Shown: positions 11,017 through 21,615 of the stretch, one piece after another
How positions within the stretch are numbered: position 1 is the stretch's first letter
How the letters are laid out: each line of letters opens with the position of its first letter
NCBI GenBank assembly: GCA_000149265.1
Contig: CH001296.1
Span: 50,734-114,733 of the forward strand
From: Ciona savignyi
Taxonomy: Eukaryota; Chordata; Ascidiacea; Phlebobranchia; Cionidae
Length of the DNA stretch: 64,000 bases
Reading direction: 5' to 3'
Notes under the pieces: model-generated
Database searches by the model: none
What the model was told of the DNA's origin: nothing
Seen by the model: the letters and a program-made list of their open reading frames with translations, nothing else
Position numbers and translations under genes: made by a program

Positions 11017-12392
11017 TTATGTTCTTGGTTCATGTTCCTCTCTTCTTCTTTTATTTGGAGACATGGTTGTCCCAAGCAAGTCCTTTTTTCTATCTAGTAT
11101 TGAACGTCGAATTGTTGGAGGGTTATTGTCCGTGTATTTTAAAATGGGGTTGGCCAAACCGTAAACGAGCTTTTTGTGAGCTTTTTTAATCACCTCGATA
11201 GGTGAAACATCTTTTGACGATTGGTTTGAATCCGTTGTTGCAGGGGGTGAAGAGTCTATATCAGACTTAACGTTGTCGTCTAGATCTATTTTTGTTGTTT
11301 GTTGTTTTGTTTTTGTTTCATCCGGTGTTTTATATTGGCTTGTTTCTCGGGGATCTGTATTTGATTTATTCATTAAGCTATCCATTGTAGAATTTTGGTT
11401 TGGTGCTCCAATGTTATTTGCTTTTAGCTTCCTGGGGGTGGACTTCGGTCGAGGGGATTTTGTAACTTTTTTGGGGGGCAACAGTTCCTGGTTAGTATTT
11501 TCCAATATTGTCATGTCTGAATTCTCCTCATGACTCGGTGTGTCCAATACATAAAACTGGTTTGATGTTGTCGGCAGGATATTGTTGTCTTGGAAAACGG
11601 TTGGTTGCAGAGGGTTTTGAAGGTTCTTTTCGGAAGAATCCAGTCACCCAATGTTGGATTTGGTGGTGATGGGATGCCCTGAGAAAATGGTGGTGGAATT
11701 GCCGATCTGCATCTTCTCGTTATATGGCCATGCGTTTTGCAGAAAGCACAGTAACCTTTTTTGGGGTATTTGCTCTGCAAGTGGCCCCTTTCTTTGCAGT
11801 ACCGGCAGAGCTCTAAGTGGGATTCTCCCGGTTTGGTAACAGTTATCCACTTTCCCCCTATTTTTATGACCTTGGGGATATTGTTGATGTTAATGTCCAT
11901 GAGATTAATGGATAGCCAACCATTTTTAATTGTGGGAAAATTTCTGTGGTTTCCAAAATTGTAACTTTTGTATGTACCCCACTTGTATTTGTTGACTAGT
12001 AATTTTAGGTGACGTTCCGTGATAGTGCATGGAATGGGATGGAGCGTCACCGTCTCCACGGGTGGCTGAGGCAGCATTGCCATAAATGTCATAGCTGACC
12101 CTTTCGGCCCAATAAACAAATCTGTTTTTTCGTTTACAGAATCTATGGTTTGCTGTGCCAACGAAATCGGATGATCTCGCCCATCGTCCTTGAGAGTGAC
12201 AAGGAACTCACATTCCCTGAAGCTCTCCATTATCACTCCGTCAATTAGAGGTGCAAGATATGCAAGCGGCCCATCTTCAGCGAATATCTCCATAAACGAG
12301 GAGATACTCATATGCTCCACGTTACCAGTAAGTTTTATCACAATTGTTCGAGGTAACTCAACATCAATGTCCGGGATTTCTTTTGAATTCAT
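11017..12392 (-). pseudogene. LINE ORF1 (zinc-knuckle, Tx1/L1-like), ORF1 only, frameshifted
   Basis: The frame starts at 12392. It encodes a central region like Tx1/L1-type ORF1 proteins (TVTLHPIP, KNGWLSINL, IPKVIKIGGKWITV), then two zinc knuckles. The first is CRYCKERGHLQSKYP, with the fourth ligand (normally C) replaced; the second, CAFCKTHGHITRRC, is intact CX2CX4HX4C. Near 11635 the frame shifts by one base, and the second part (11017-11547) is a Ser/Thr/Lys-rich tail ending in NKRRREEHEPRT. ORF1 proteins bind RNA and chaperone LINE retrotransposition. No endonuclease or reverse transcriptase follows on the minus strand down to 9430, so this resembles an ORF1-only 'half-LINE'. It lies inside the NLR intron in the same orientation as the gene. 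Confidence 0.75.
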
Positions 12393-12561
12393 ATTGTTTA
12401 AGTGTTAGGTGTTTTTTATGATTATGTTATTATGTCGTGTGATGAGAAATGTACTGGTCGTAAGGTGGCGCTATTTAACAGAAAATTTGGCTAGCGCTTC
12501 GCCGTCTGAGTTAGCGGGAAAAGTGCACAAAAACAATCAAACAATTAAACGCCACACAAAA

Positions 12562-12633
12562 GTAATTATTAGTGTTGCCAGAGGGGGAAAAAAAGAAATA
12601 CAACAGTAAAAAAATGGCAACACTAGTAATTAC
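12562..12633. repeat. Short perfect-looking hairpin
   Basis: Arms 12562-12580 and 12615-12633 are 19-base inverted repeats (GTAATTA(T/C)TAGTGTTGCCA) with one mismatch and a 34-base A-rich loop. It lies upstream of the LINE ORF1 start and could be a 5'-UTR structure or a tiny MITE. Confidence 0.7.
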
Positions 12634-13110
12634 AAAAAACATTACCGAAAAAACGACAAAAACTGCTGCAAGAAAAAATGTGCGCAAAGTGAGACAGAGT
12701 ACTATACTAAACTTACCGAGTCTCCCGTTTGATGCGAAGAAAATAAATCCACAATGTAAATCCACAAGAAACGTTGTAACAGCGAGGAAATAATCCAAGG
12801 TTCTATTCGAATCTGGTCGATTTAGATTTTGCCACGCAAAATTCGTACCTTATTCAAATAGAAATCTTCTTCTTCCGAATTATTGATTTTTTCGCAATTT
12901 TAATTTTGGTTATTGTGTTTTAGCAGCCAAATACCAAAAAAATAAATAAATAAACTGATATAGCCAAAGTATTGGACAGCTGCGGTAATAATAGATCAGT
13001 GATGACGCAATGTCAGCGCAAATGTCGGCTGCGGCGATCATAAATCTTATGTAAACACAAGAGGTCGCAACAGTTTATTTAGCACATACTGTATATAATT
13101 TGAGGCGTAC

Positions 13111-13212
13111 GATCATGTGGCCGAATGGTTAACGCGACCGATACATATACCGACTTCCATATAAAAAACGGTCCTTGTGATGAGCCCATTATTGGTGCGA
13201 AACTTGGCTCGA
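13111..13212 (+). mobile_element. tRNA-like repeat (second SINE-like family)
   Basis: It starts 'catgtggccgaatggttaac', resembling the D-arm/A-box of a class II (Leu/Ser) tRNA, and ends near 'ggtgcgaaacttgg', a B-box-like stretch. The same ~100-bp module recurs at about 17116, 18330 (reverse), 19155 and 19262. It is not a foldable functional tRNA gene as far as I can judge by eye. Confidence 0.6.
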
Positions 13213-13455
13213 TTAACAAAAAACAATTGAGGCATAAACAAATGGATTTGCGAGTTACCTTTAAATTTTTTTAATTTTAATTCCCCGTAAAATTATATTC
13301 TTTTATGTTAATAATTGTAAAACAGATAAACATATTGCAAACATTGCCAACTAGACAAAATAATGATGGGAAGAATTACTCCGGGTGAACTGGTGAATTT
13401 AAATCTTTATTTAACTTAATATTCAAACTATGGACGATCATAAACCACAACTCAC

Positions 13456-13618
13456 CAAGTGGGTTGACATCAACAGGGGGAGGTCGACGATATTGGTTGA
13501 TGTTACCATGTATATTATCAACATATAGTCCTCCTTCATTGATCACTTGTCGCTTGTCGATATTAAGGTCACCATGCACAATGACGTTGGTGGAGTTGGA
13601 TGTTGAAGGTGTGGAAGA
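13456..13618 (-). CDS. NLR gene, pre-NACHT exon
   Basis: A 163-bp exon between an acceptor (TTTGAACCATAG) and a consensus donor (CCACTTG|GTGAGT). It carries 54 codons plus one base. The NACHT exon needs exactly one leading base, so splicing yields a continuous frame. The peptide is Ser/Thr-rich, then VIVHGDLNIDKRQVINEGG and LYVDNIHGNINQ, the kind of Gly/Asn-rich short-strand linker seen before NACHT domains in some invertebrate NLRs. A stop codon just upstream of the acceptor argues that the exon starts there. The N-terminal signalling exon (for example CARD or DEATH) is not visible; it may lie to the right, perhaps near the gap at 14308. Confidence 0.65.
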
Positions 13619-16117
13619 CTATGGTTCAAACAAAATATTAAATGTGGAAGATTGTGCCTGTTACGAATATTAGGTTTTTGTGTTATTTTAACTCGCGGTT
13701 TTTATGATCTCTCGGGTAATCATGTAATTAACGTTGACGTCAGTGCAGTTCTGATTTCAGTGCTGGCGTTGTACCCGCAAGAATTAAGTTCCCAAAACGA
13801 GAATCATGCATCTAGACCAACGGGCCCCGCTTGGATTTTAGTTCCCGCTTGGATTTTTAACGATTCGTATGTATTTTTATTACGAATATTTTATATCAAA
13901 TGTATGTGCGTGTTTTAATAGTTGTGATTTTAGTAAAGCTAAAACGTATCAATCCCTAGTAATTGGCCCAACAGTAAGCTGTTTAAGACAGCGTCCTGAA
14001 CCACTAGAGAATATGTAACAATAGGTAACCCGATTAATATAAGGATCACCATTTAAAAATGTGAAAACATAAAAATATTGAAAAACTATTAAGTTGAATA
14101 CTTTCTTAGTTAAAGTAGAGTTGAAAAGTACAATTGAAGCAAAAAATTAAGCAGACGACGGAAACACAGCAACGCATAACAGAGCAATTGGCGAAAACAC
14201 GGGAAGCAAATACTTCGAAGTCATCGTTTACTTAAATTTATGACGATATATTGCAAGTCGACGATAAATGGCTTCTCGGATCTAAATCACAACGTTGACT
14301 ACGTAATNNNNNNNNNNNNNNNNNNNNNNNNNNNNNNNNNNNNNNNNNNNNNNNNNNNNNNNNNNNNNNNNNNNNNNNNNNNNNNNNNNNNNNNNNNNNN
14401 NNNNNNNTAACCAGATTTTTTTCAGTTTTCTTGATTTAAAAATAGAGTTTCGCGTTTAGTTCTAGTTTGGACAAACACAACCGTTCCCGAACCATAAAAA
14501 ACACAATTTTAATCCAAATACCCGTTTAAACATGAATTCAAACCGAATTAAACGTGGTTTATTAACTTCAAAGTCATTTGTTTCAATAATAATGCGCATT
14601 GTTGCGTAATGATAATGGATGACTATTGTTATGTCACATTATACATATGTATTGTTATATCACAATGTGTATTATGTATTATTAGTGCTGGTTTAAAACT
14701 TATTATTTTCACATTTTAACCCTGATATCATTGATTACCTGTGGAAACAAAGTCGATATTGATATCACGGCATGTGTTAACGAACTTAAATTAATTTGTT
14801 TTGTCCAAATATTTATAACCTCGTGTAGAATTGTGGGGACGGGTTATTCAAAGTTGGTCTGACTGACCGGGACCAAGTTCTAGGATCCGATGCCGCCTAT
14901 AGCTATTCGATAGATCTCCGTACCGACCCCATATGTAGACACATGGCTATATGCTACTCTCTTGCTCACAGCGACCCTCCACCAAATAGACGACAAACCA
15001 GCAGACTGCATTATAAGACGTTAAGTTGTACCGGAACCTAACATATGCTGCTTCCAAATCTTGTAAAATACCATTTTGGGGGATTTTCTTGCTTAAACAT
15101 TTTCCTCCTAACTGATTTTATTACTTACATGGCATATTACATGTGTAATATTAAGATGTGTAGTTTTCCCACATGTTCCAACCAATATTAGTATTAGTAG
15201 AATGCTGACTAAGTGCGATGTAAGTAGTAAAAGGTGAAAAATATTTATTTTCCAAACTCACTCGAATAATGATTTATTGCTTTCCTAATAACAATCTGCC
15301 TCTCGGCACGTGACCATTGTGGAAAGTTTCAACCCAACAAATGTCGGCTGCAACCAGTCTTCGCTGACTGGCTTTATAATATATACTCCAAAGATTATTA
15401 ATGATCAGAGTAAATGAATAAAACCAAAAGTAAATAGTGTACAAGCGAGTGTTTATCATATTTACTCAGCCGCGTGACTGAAAAAGATAAAAAATACCAC
15501 AATTCTAGACTTGCTGTATGTTTCCGAATCCTCGTTGTGCTAGATATGCATTAACATATTCCACGTGTTCGTTATTTGGTAAGAAGAATGCAGAACAGTC
15601 GTAGTTACATAAATGACGAAACCAACGACACTTACTAGAAATAAGAGCTAAATATGAATCGCATCATGTTAATTCATTCTCGTTTTATACAAGGAATACG
15701 AAATCGAATTTATTTGTCAATTGTTTATACAAAAGCATTATTCGAGTACATTTAATAGAATAGATGCACTAGCACGAGATTGTAACAACTACGGCACAAT
15801 ACGTTTAAGATAATCATTGTTTACACGTAATATCCATTCCCAGGTTAAACAACGCAATGTTTAACTTTACTGCCTTAAAGCGGAGAAGGACATGAGATGA
15901 ACAGGGAATCAAAGTCTTCGCTTTGGAGTTCGGCCGTTACACAGGTTAAACGCACTTAGAATTGATACCTCGCAGTTATAGCTCAAACTGTATACATTAT
16001 ATGTGTGTATGTTACAATGTGTTATCTCAATGCCTTTACATTGTGCGTTGATTACCACGTGATGGCCACGTGACCAACGCTAATGATAATCACCTGTCGC
16101 TGTTGATCCTTTTTTAC
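13619..16117. other. No gene seen; contains an assembly gap
   Basis: Positions 14308-14407 are 100 Ns. A segment near 13955-14030 ('agacagcgtcctgaaccac') resembles 62432-62500. A segment near 15900-16000 ('ttcggccgttacacaggtta') resembles about 30465-30540. Both are dispersed repeats of unknown type. I found no exons or RNA genes. Confidence 0.45.
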
Positions 16118-16487
16118 CCGGCCCGATGGTCTAGCGGTTAAGTGCGTCGTTTTAATGTTGTCTTACAGAATATCACTATGCAGTCAGTTATAGTGTATTG
16201 CAAGTTTGATATCCAACTCGTACATATGCTGTGAGCTCGACATGCGGTCGCTAGTTAATCGGTTGTGTCCTTGGGCAAGGCACTTTACGGACATTGCCTG
16301 AACCCAGCGGATTAATGGGTTCTACCAAATTGAAGGAACGTGTCTATCATATACAACACACTGCAATAGCTCCGGTAACCCGACGATGGGCGCGAGGTGA
16401 TCTGACGATTGACCGTGTGATAACCCCCTAGGTTTTCCCATTCACGGGGATAAACATGAATATCCTATCCTAGCCTATATCCTATCC
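16118..16487 (+). mobile_element. tRNA-derived SINE with replaced B-box region
   Basis: The head CCGGCCCGATGGTCTAGCGG matches the main SINE up to '...gtgcgtcg'. A stretch of ~100 bp (16150-16248, from 'ttttaatgttgtcttacag' to 'gagctcgacatg') then replaces the usual T-arm region, before the standard body resumes at 'cggtcgctag'. The tail is TATCC-rich and ends at about 16487. The same insert is present in the copy at 62060-62378, so this is a subfamily, not a private rearrangement. Confidence 0.85.
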
Positions 16488-16899
16488 TTTCCGCTCAAAA
16501 CCGTTAGACGTCACCGCCTATTTCTTATATATAACCGTCAGAGTGCAATGATTTGAGTATGTTGTGTTGAATGGTTTTTTATACTGCTTACCGCCAATAC
16601 AAGCATATTATATTATGCACAACCTTGGGAGCTCACTACAAGTTATCGAGAACCCCATCTAATGTGTAACATTGACGCATTCACAAATAAATTACCTAGA
16701 TTTATCTATAAAGCGGCGTATTCTTGTCTTCAGATAAATAAGTATGGTTGGTTGCGTTCATGTATACACGAGCAGGGTTTGCCTAATAAATGATTTCGTG
16801 TGCACAATCTCATTTCTGTCATAAAAAGCCGCCCGTTTACGAAGGGGGTCAAAGTGGAAAGTTAAACTTGAAATTAGCATGTTTATAATTAACCGCAAT

Positions 16900-19650
16900 T
16901 TTAATGTACGAGCTGCAAACGTCCTCGTAAAACAGTTTACATGCAGCATAAGGTGGTTTGATATGATAACGAAACGTTCTACAGGCGATGGTGGGATAAC
17001 CAAAATCACGGCGCGGATCCTGAAGCGAGCGTTCGACTGGCTACCAAACATCCGGTAGTTGGCCCAGCTGAGCATTTACTTGGACAATAGATTTTAACTA
17101 AAATAACTAACTGTAATGTCGTGTGGCCGAATGGTTAACGCGACCGATACATACATATATTGATTCTTATAAAAAAAACGGTACTGGTGACGAGCCCACC
17201 ATGGGTTCGAAACTTTGGTAAAAAAGTTAACTGACGCTGTTTAAGATGATTTCCCTCATGCATCGGTAGCAGCGCTCTGCTCTTTGACGGGTTTTGAGCA
17301 GGTTAAAAGAAGGGGTGAACAGAGGTTAGGTATTTTATTGGGTATTTACGCAAGGTGCCAAGAACAGCGCTGTACACAGGGCATAGCTTAAGTAGGTATA
17401 GGTTAAAGTTTGAGAGGGCAGCTAGTCCAAGAGAGGACAAGCCAAAATGCTCTCTCATAATTTGAAATCATATTCAGTTTATATACCACACATAACAGGA
17501 AACACATGTTTGTACACGGGGTTTATACGGCGTTAAACATAAAACTCGGGCGAAACAATTCATCGACTGACCTGCCAAAACAGGAAACCATTCGCAATTT
17601 CCCTCCCATGCACAAAATATGAACACCTGGCATGGCGACCTAGTTGTTAAAATGTACAGTAAGACAATTATAAATACGTGTGGGATTCCCACACATCCGA
17701 CGTCATACTTTGATTCGTGCGCTTCGCATTCCATGTATGAACGAGATAACTTTGTACAGACGAATTGTAACCAATAAACTCTCAATATACACAAATATGA
17801 GATAATATTATTTGAACAATCTTTAATATAATTTATTAATTAATTTTAAAAACGACATGGTAAATCTCTTTGGTGAAACGAATAAGCTAAATCACCAATC
17901 AACATAGGGTGGCAAAGACAAAGAAATGATGTACCGATTATCCAACAAGAAAACTTCTTCTTGTACATTGAATATCAAGTTCGGATAGGTAACTAGAAGA
18001 AACATTACCAGAACTCTTACATAACTGGATGCAGAATCATACACCGTAAAGTCATATTGCGTTTTTTGAACAGTGGTGATTGTCACGTGGTGGACACTTG
18101 TTAATTTTATTTGGTTTTCTTATCATTTCTTGCGTAAAAAGTTGCAAATTTGCCAAGGGGCAAGCTGGGAAGTTGTAAAGTCAGTTTTTACTACAATCAG
18201 TTTAAAGTACGGAACCAAACTTCACCTTAACATGATATTAATCTTGTACTCTTCTAATGCACGAATCGCAAGCTATAAACGTCTACATAAAACAAGAATA
18301 ACGCGACCTACAGGTTTTGTTTTTACCGAGTCAAGTTTTAAATCCATGATGGGATCGTTACTCGGACCGATTTTGTATTGTAGTCGCTATATGTATTGGT
18401 CGCGTTAACCATTTGGCCACACGACCGTATCCGCGACTTACAGGTGACGGTACGATAAGCGCACGCAGCGCAGATCCTCAAGCGATGGTTGGACTGGCTA
18501 GCATACGTCAGGAAGGTGGCGCAACAGCGCTAGTGCGCATATACCGGCAAAAGTATTTGTAAAAGTTTGGGCATCTGTTTTACTTTTTACATCTGTGTAA
18601 CTTTTGTCGAAGACATTCGGCCGATCGGCTGCTGCCAGTTATCCACACATTGTTACATGTAACTCTGTGTTATCGTGTTGATTCACTGTGACTGTGTCTA
18701 ATAAAGTAAAAAAGTATTTTTAAAATTGTACGGTCGTGTTGCCAAAACACCTTACACCGATTATATGAGGTACAAAGAAAGCCAGAACCCAAACTGTTCT
18801 GCATGCGGTGACATAGCCTGCAGTCAGTCATATTGCATTTTAGAAATTGTAATGGTTACCACGTGTTTACCACTGTGTAATTTTGTTTCTTTTTTAACAT
18901 AGTTTTTAAGTAGAAAACTGGAATTTAGTATATTAATACCCTTTCAATGCTCGTTTTTGAGCTGCAAGCGTCCGCATTACGACCAGCTTACACGCAGCAG
19001 GGTGACTTTACAGGTTAAAGCGACGTACAGGCAATGATGCGATAAGCGCACTGAGCGCAGATCTTGAAGCGAGTGGTTAATCGGCTACAGAATGTCCGGA
19101 AGGTGGCGTAACTAAGCAATTCAAGTGATTTTAAGTTAACTGACGCAGTACGGTACGGTCGTGTGGCCAAATGGTTTGGTTACCAATACTTATAAAAAAC
19201 GGCCCGAGTGACGAGCCCATTATGGAGTCGAAACTTAGATTAATAAAAAAAATTAACGCAGTACTGTCGTCTGGCCGATTGGTAAGCGCTACTTATACAT
19301 ATAGCAACCATATACAAAACCGTCTGAATGGACTCATATATTTGACGGCATACTTTGATTCGTGCGTTTCCTATTCCATGTGTGAACGAGATATATTTCT
19401 ATAAAAACAATCTTATTGGCTAGTCCATTCATAGGTTCTAAACTCAGATTAAAATCAAATTAAACCAGAATCCCTGAATAGCTAAACACGTATGTGGCAC
19501 TTTGCGCGACTCATTCATACACATAACGCCAATTAATTTATGAACCTACAGTCGATGGTGCGATACGTGCATACAGCGCAGAGCCTGAAGCGAGGCTTGT
19601 ACTGGTTAAAATCCCCCCGCAAGATGGCGCAACGAAACCCAGATAAAGTG
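16900..19650. repeat. Cluster of composite tRNA-like repeats
   Basis: Two modules alternate. Module X ('agcgcagatcctgaagcga' ... 'ggaaggtggcgcaac') is at about 16984-17070, 18440-18540, 19028-19120 and 19548-19640. The tRNA-like module ('gtcgtgtggccgaatggtta' ... 'gggttcgaaac') is at about 17116-17222, 18330-18428 (reverse), 19155-19240 and 19262-19332. A linker 'gttaactgacgc' joins them. A further shared segment ('ctttgattcgtgcg', then 'attccatgt') occurs at 17709, 19350 and about 30005. No coding frame is conserved among copies. Confidence 0.65.
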
Positions 19651-19701
19651 ATTTTGACCACGTTAATTGACGCAACACGTTAGCGCTCGTGGAGGAAGGA
19701 C

Positions 19702-20388
19702 GTGTCTAGCACAGCGCTGATGGAAAAACAAAAGTCTTACGTCAAAGCCTTAAAGAGTAACCTAAAGCAAGCCAATGTGACAGCAAGACCTAACTGTATA
19801 TGGGTCAGAACCACAGAGAAAATTAATAGATCAGCTTTTATTGAAATGTTGGAATCCACCGGAATCAAGCTGACAAGTATAGTTGGAATTGCCCAACGAA
19901 GAGGAAGTCTAACATATATCACCTGTAAAACAAGAGTTGAAGCTCAGAAAATACGTCAAATGCTGGAGAAAGAAGGGTCAATTAGAGCAACTGAGCTATA
20001 CGAAAGTGAATACATAAATGTACATGTTAACTGGGTGCCAATCCCAACAACGAATGAAAGTATTAAGTCGGAAATCGAAAGCAAATACGGCCAAGTCATC
20101 AACATTTCAAATAAGACGGATGCAAAAGGTCTTCTAACAGGGACGAGAATCGTAACTATGAAAAGGCAACAATTAGAAAAGAAACCAATACCAAGCTACA
20201 TATACATAGAAACTTGTGAATTTTTGGTGGCGTATAGAGGCCAAGAAGCTACGTGTAAATTCTGCGGACAAATTGGCCACAAACAAGCCGATTGTAAGGA
20301 TAAGGAAAAGAATTATCCACACCGCTTACTGATAAGGATGCCGCAATTAGGGTCACCGCCGATACAAATCATGACGTCACAGCGCTAA
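19702..20388 (+). pseudogene. LINE ORF1 (Tx1/L1-like), N-terminal part
   Basis: A 228-codon frame from ATG at 19702. The central region has VNVHVNWVPIPT-like and YGQVINISN segments resembling the RRM-like core of Tx1-type ORF1 proteins. A zinc knuckle, CKFCGQIGHKQADC (CX2CX4HX4C), lies near residues 186-199. The frame stops at 20388, but cysteine-rich coding continues in broken frames to about 21060, so ORF1 is disrupted. It is followed by ORF2 of the same element on the same strand. The 5' end of the LINE lies somewhere between 19650 and 19700, next to a module X repeat. Confidence 0.8.
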
Positions 20389-21083
20389 ACGCCGCAAGGA
20401 AGATGGTCAACACAAAACCAACAACCAGCAAGCTGCAATAAAAAACAACCTGAGGCATCGTCAACCCCAAAGAAAACAAGACAAGAGCCGCCAACCACAA
20501 GTGCTTCCACAGGAAGCTTTCGAAAACCAACGGACAGCAGACAAAAGACAAAGGTCAAAATGTTAAACGGACTCCAATGAACCTGACCCGAAAAGTGTTA
20601 GCATGTGTGCAAGGAACGTACACAGTTAAATGCCTTGCGTGCGGTAAAGAGGGCTTAACAAATGAAGTAAACCCGACATTTCACTGCTGGAAGTGTAAAA
20701 AGTAATTCAATGTCATTAACCCATGCTGCACGAGTAAGGATAGATTCCTCGCCGACCAAAAATCAAAGGTCACCCACTGCATATATTGCAACAAAACAAT
20801 GATAAAAATGCCGTGTTGCTCGACCTTTAACCTGGAAGATCAGGTTGACGAAGGCACCTTCAACTGTCTCGGCTGCGATAAGCTTTCACTGAAATGTGGC
20901 TGCAATCAGTTGAACACCATACCACCAAAAACGCTATCCCGACAATGCACGAATTGCAACAATAAGATTATACACTTGCGACTGTGACAAAATCATGTGG
21001 CGACGCATTGAGAATTCCGAACCATTTACCTTGCGGTTGCGGCATGGAATATGAAGCAGACATCGAAAAAGGAGTTCGGCGAT
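20389..21083 (+). pseudogene. LINE ORF1 cysteine-rich C-terminal remnant
   Basis: Several frames here encode repeated CXXC pairs. Examples are HCIYCNKTM, FNCLGCDKLSLKCGCNQL and QCTNCNN at 20799-20987, followed by more Cys-rich codons to about 21060. Stops and frame changes interrupt it. It is probably the metal-binding tail of ORF1. It is cut at 21083 by a hAT MITE. Confidence 0.6.
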
Positions 21084-21529
21084 CAGGCCCGGTGCTAGGA
21101 ACCGCGGGGCCCAATTAGAAATGTGATGGCGGGGCCCCTACTCTTTATACCAAAAAATATGGGTGTTTATATATCATATACCAGTACATACAAACTACTA
21201 AAATAGACATTTAATACTTGCTATAAAACAAATTAAAGGTAATGTGGATGCTTATATACGATATATTGTTTTACTTCCAAACATATCTATATTGTTGAGC
21301 AACAATATTCATTATGACGTAACAGGCAGACACAGAAATATAAATTTGACTTAGTTACGATGCATAACAAATTGATATTATGAGAAAGAATATTATTTCA
21401 CTTTCTATTTTACGTTTTAGTAGTATTTTAAACATCGTAATACAGAAAAACCCCCGCTAGCGCGGGGCCCCTTAAAGGTGCGGGGCCCAATTTGATCTAA
21501 TCGGTCAAATCGGCCTAAAACCGGCCCTG
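21084..21529. mobile_element. hAT-type MITE 3, 446 bp, inside the LINE
   Basis: The ends are CAGGCCCGGTGCTAGG on the left and CAGGGCCGGTTTTAGG read inward from the right. The flanks TCGGCGAT (21076-21083) and TCGACGAT (21530-21537) form an 8-bp duplication with one mismatch. The subterminal regions are rich in 'gcggggcccc'. There is no coding frame. It separates the LINE ORF1 remnant from ORF2 and so is younger than the LINE. Confidence 0.85.
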
Positions 21530-21615
21530 TCGACGATATTAGCAAACTCGGATACCGGTATATTACACTATTTATTTTTGTTTGTTTTTATTAAATTACC
21601 AAATCTTTAAGGATA

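Noticed and set aside
13111-13212. Functional tRNA-Leu/Ser gene
   Set aside because: A- and B-box-like stretches exist, but by eye the arms do not form a complete cloverleaf, and the module recurs in many diverged copies, as a SINE-like repeat would.
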